NCBI GenBank assembly: GCA_027596195.1
Contig: JADGJG010000517.1
Location: 1 to 17,498, forward strand
Length of the DNA stretch: 17,498 nt
Source of the DNA: Podochytrium sp. JEL0797
Taxonomy: Eukaryota > Chytridiomycota > Chytridiomycetes > Chytridiales > Chytriomycetaceae
Direction of reading: 5' to 3'
Below are positions 15,801 to 17,498 of this stretch, piece by piece; position 1 is the stretch's first letter, and every line of letters starts with the position of its first letter. Below the pieces are notes generated by a model, which searched no databases, was not told the DNA's origin, and saw only the letters and a program-made list of their open reading frames with translations. The translations under genes and the position numbers were made by a program.

Positions 15801-17498
15801 GAGCCGCCGGTCCAGAGGATATCTGGCAATGAGGGTTCCTCTGGGTTTTGGAGGGGAGTGTCGAGGGGTTGGGTTTGCGATGGGGGGTCGAGTTGGTGCC
15901 AAAGGAGACGGCTGGAGGGTCGGTCGATGCGGCTTGTGGGACGGTCCAGGCGGCTGGCGACGCGGCGGAGGGGGCGCGGGGCGTGTGGGGAGGGGGGTGG
16001 AGAGGACGGGGATGTGAGGTCGATTCCGGAGTCGAATTGGGAGGGGGCTGTCAGAGTGGTGGGAGGGGAGGAGGTGATTGGATGGATAGCTGTTTTTTGA
16101 AAACACGAAATGAGTAAATTGGAAAGCACTGGGAGCCAGAAATTAAAAATAAAAACACTCACATAACCCCATCTGCTCCGACCCCTTCACCCCCTCCTCC
16201 TCCATCTCCCCAAACGCCCCCCACCCCCCGACACCATCATACCCCAACCCTCCCCCCTCCCGCTCCAACACACTTCCCAACCCGCGCCTCCTCTCCTCGG
16301 TCACCCCCACCTCCTCCTCCCCACGACTCGACACAGACTCAATATCAGTCATATGAAGCATATCCACCACAACCTCCCCCTCCTCCTCCTCCTCTTCATC
16401 CCCACGTCGACTCAGCCTCCTTCTCCTGGACTCCAAAAACCCATCATCCTCCGGAATCCGTTCCAAAAACCCCCTGCCACTCCCCCCCCATGGACTCACA
16501 GCCCCGCCCAACACCCCACTCGTCCCTGGAACGGGACTGTTTCCATACACGCTTGTTCGTTTCGAAATCGAGTTGGGCGGGAGTGAGATGCGGAGCGACT
16601 CGGTCTCGTCTGTAAGTGGCGGGCGCAGGATCATGAGGTTTTCTTCTTCAGTGTCGTCTTCACTCGTGTCGAGGTCGATTAGGGACGCGTGTTTTGAAGA
16701 GAAAGATTCATGATAAGCGAGTACAGGCCGCGTGAGTGACATTGTGCTCCACCGATGAGACCGTTTCGAACGCGACCGCGGAGCAGTCGAGAGAATGAGT
16801 GCGGATTCGGATTCGGTGCTTGACTCTGCGGAAGCTTCGTCGCTGTCCATCTCTCGCGCGGGGAGTGGTACCACGGGGACAGGTGGTGGTGCGGGGGCGG
16901 CAACATGCTTGACAAGATCCAACCGCCACCAGCCGCCTTCTTCTCCTAATACTTCCCCCTCCACATCTACATCACTATCAAACTCAGAGTCACTGTCCCA
17001 ACACCGCTTCACACCTACACCCGTGTAGACTCCCTGCGTTGCCCCGTTCGTGTGTTGACCGAGCGGTGTCCACGGAGACTCAAGCAGTCGCATCACTCCC
17101 ATCACTTCGACTTCGATTTCCATCCCGATCGTGGAACCTTGTCGGATAATGTATTCGAGCGCGAGGAGGGCAGCGTCACGCCCGTCGCGGGCTTCTTGTT
17201 CGAGTTTTTTGACTTGTTTTTCGAGCCCAGAGGAACGGAGGGTGGATACCTCTGCTGTGCGCGCCGAGAGCTCCGTATTGACGGTGGCGATGTGGGAACG
17301 GGTGACGGTCAGTTCGGATTTGAGACGGTGCGTGAGTTGGGATTGGGTCGAGAGGAGGGCGTGGGCGCGGTCGAGTTGGGCGCGGAGGGTCGCGATGGTG
17401 GTGGATGCGTCGGTGGGGGTAGATTCTTGGAAGGGGCGGTGTGGGGGGGGGGGTGGGGGGTGGTCGTGGGAGGAGAGGATGGGGGTCGAGGAGCGGCG
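12880..17498 (-). CDS. Long coiled-coil and repeat protein, 5' end beyond the window
   Basis: Exons on the minus strand: 17498-16163 (partial), 16089-13606, 13544-12880. Introns of 73 and 61 nt begin GTGAGT and end CAG, and the exons join in frame to at least 1494 aa. The frame is open to the right edge, and residues upstream of the Met at 17123 form a clear coiled coil (TLRAQLDRAHALL, LKSELTVTRSHIATV, LEKQVKKLEQEA), so that Met is internal. Next comes an acidic Ser-rich part; about nine copies of an ESIVWxGxVKSKKS motif (14870-15830); five copies of QVKPKxSTSWF (14048-14614); and R-P-A-S-V style repeats (13790-13880) that look like basophilic kinase sites. The C-terminus holds a compact amphipathic segment, QLAAALEGYLEAAIETPWHL, that is less disordered. 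I recognise no family. Guess: a large cytoskeletal or cortical scaffold; weak. An acceptor 3 nt downstream (13541) is an alternative. Confidence 0.8.
13790..13880 (-). repeat. RPASV-type serine repeats
   Basis: Encodes KRASLL, RPASV, RPASV, RPGSV and RAGSS in quick succession, each an R-x-x-S site of the kind phosphorylated by PKA and other AGC kinases. Further RSGSS, RRHSI, KRGSV and RRSSF sites follow towards the C-terminus. Confidence 0.65.
14048..14614 (-). repeat. Array of five QVKPKxSTSWF motifs
   Basis: Copies read QVQPKSSMSWF, QVKPKQSTGWF, QVKPKASTSSWF (twice) and QVKPKPSTSWF, separated by variable acidic or Pro/Thr-rich linkers. Three adjacent copies are also near-identical as DNA around 14284-14310, 14399-14425 and 14513-14539, pointing to recent duplication within the gene. 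Confidence 0.85.
14870..15830 (-). repeat. Array of about nine ESIVWxGxVKSKKS motifs
   Basis: Copies include DILWTGGSIK, ESIVWTGAIKS, SVLFTGAVKSK, ESIMWTGSVKSKK, ESIVFHGKVRSKK, ESIVWRGTVKSKK, ESIVWKGNVKS, ESIVWQGKVKST and ESVMWQGNVRS. An acidic stretch usually precedes each and a basic Ala/Arg stretch follows. The W/F-x-G core and the basic tail are the constant parts; the DNA has diverged, so the array is old and probably held by selection. Confidence 0.85.

Noticed and set aside
16143..17123. Separate gene starting at Met 17123
   Set aside because: The frame stays open to 17498 and the residues upstream of this Met form a convincing coiled coil, so the Met is internal; the 3' part splices into the repeat exon.
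17439..17460. G-rich run as a G-quadruplex or regulatory repeat
   Set aside because: It encodes a proline run in the open minus-strand frame and is adequately explained as low-complexity coding sequence.

Overview
The window looks like nuclear DNA of an early-diverging fungus, most likely a chytrid. Three things point there: many very short introns (48-80 nt) with fungal-type borders; a class A (rhodopsin-like) GPCR, a family that most Dikarya lack; and an ALC1/CHD1L chromatin remodeler with a macro domain, also missing from the usual yeasts. This placement is inference from gene content. No rRNA, tRNA, CRISPR array or autonomous transposon is visible.

Layout, left to right. 1-1092 holds no gene I can support, but several short perfect palindromes. 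1134-1982 (-) encodes a BAG-domain protein with an N-terminal zinc finger and an IQ-like helix. 2043-3299 or 3392 (-) encodes a seven-transmembrane class A receptor, with only about 60 bp separating the two minus-strand genes. A short divergent promoter region follows, and then 3429-7116 (+), a 12-exon ALC1/CHD1L gene (1017 aa by my reconstruction) with SNF2 ATPase, macro domain and an apparent C-terminal BRCT-like domain. 7191-9776 is a direct tandem duplication of about 1.16 kb; each unit carries its own palindrome, heat-shock element, TATA box, intronless BAG gene and poly(A) signal. 10103-12674 (+) is a four-exon gene for a single-pass membrane protein with a Cys-rich outside and four cytoplasmic SH3 domains. 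12880-17498 (-) is the 3' part of a long coiled-coil and repeat protein whose start lies beyond the right edge.

The strongest story is the trio of BAG (Hsp70 nucleotide-exchange cochaperone) genes. All three keep the Arg/Gln pair of the BAG helix and share a conserved segment ahead of it. The two tandem copies have near-perfect six-unit heat-shock elements next to a CACGTG box, and they lack introns while the neighbouring ALC1 gene has eleven; this fits stress-inducible genes. The third copy, on the other side of ALC1, has diverged into a zinc-finger/IQ/BAG architecture and has no visible heat-shock element. The remaining genes (receptor, remodeler, SH3 membrane protein, repeat protein) show no clear shared pathway.
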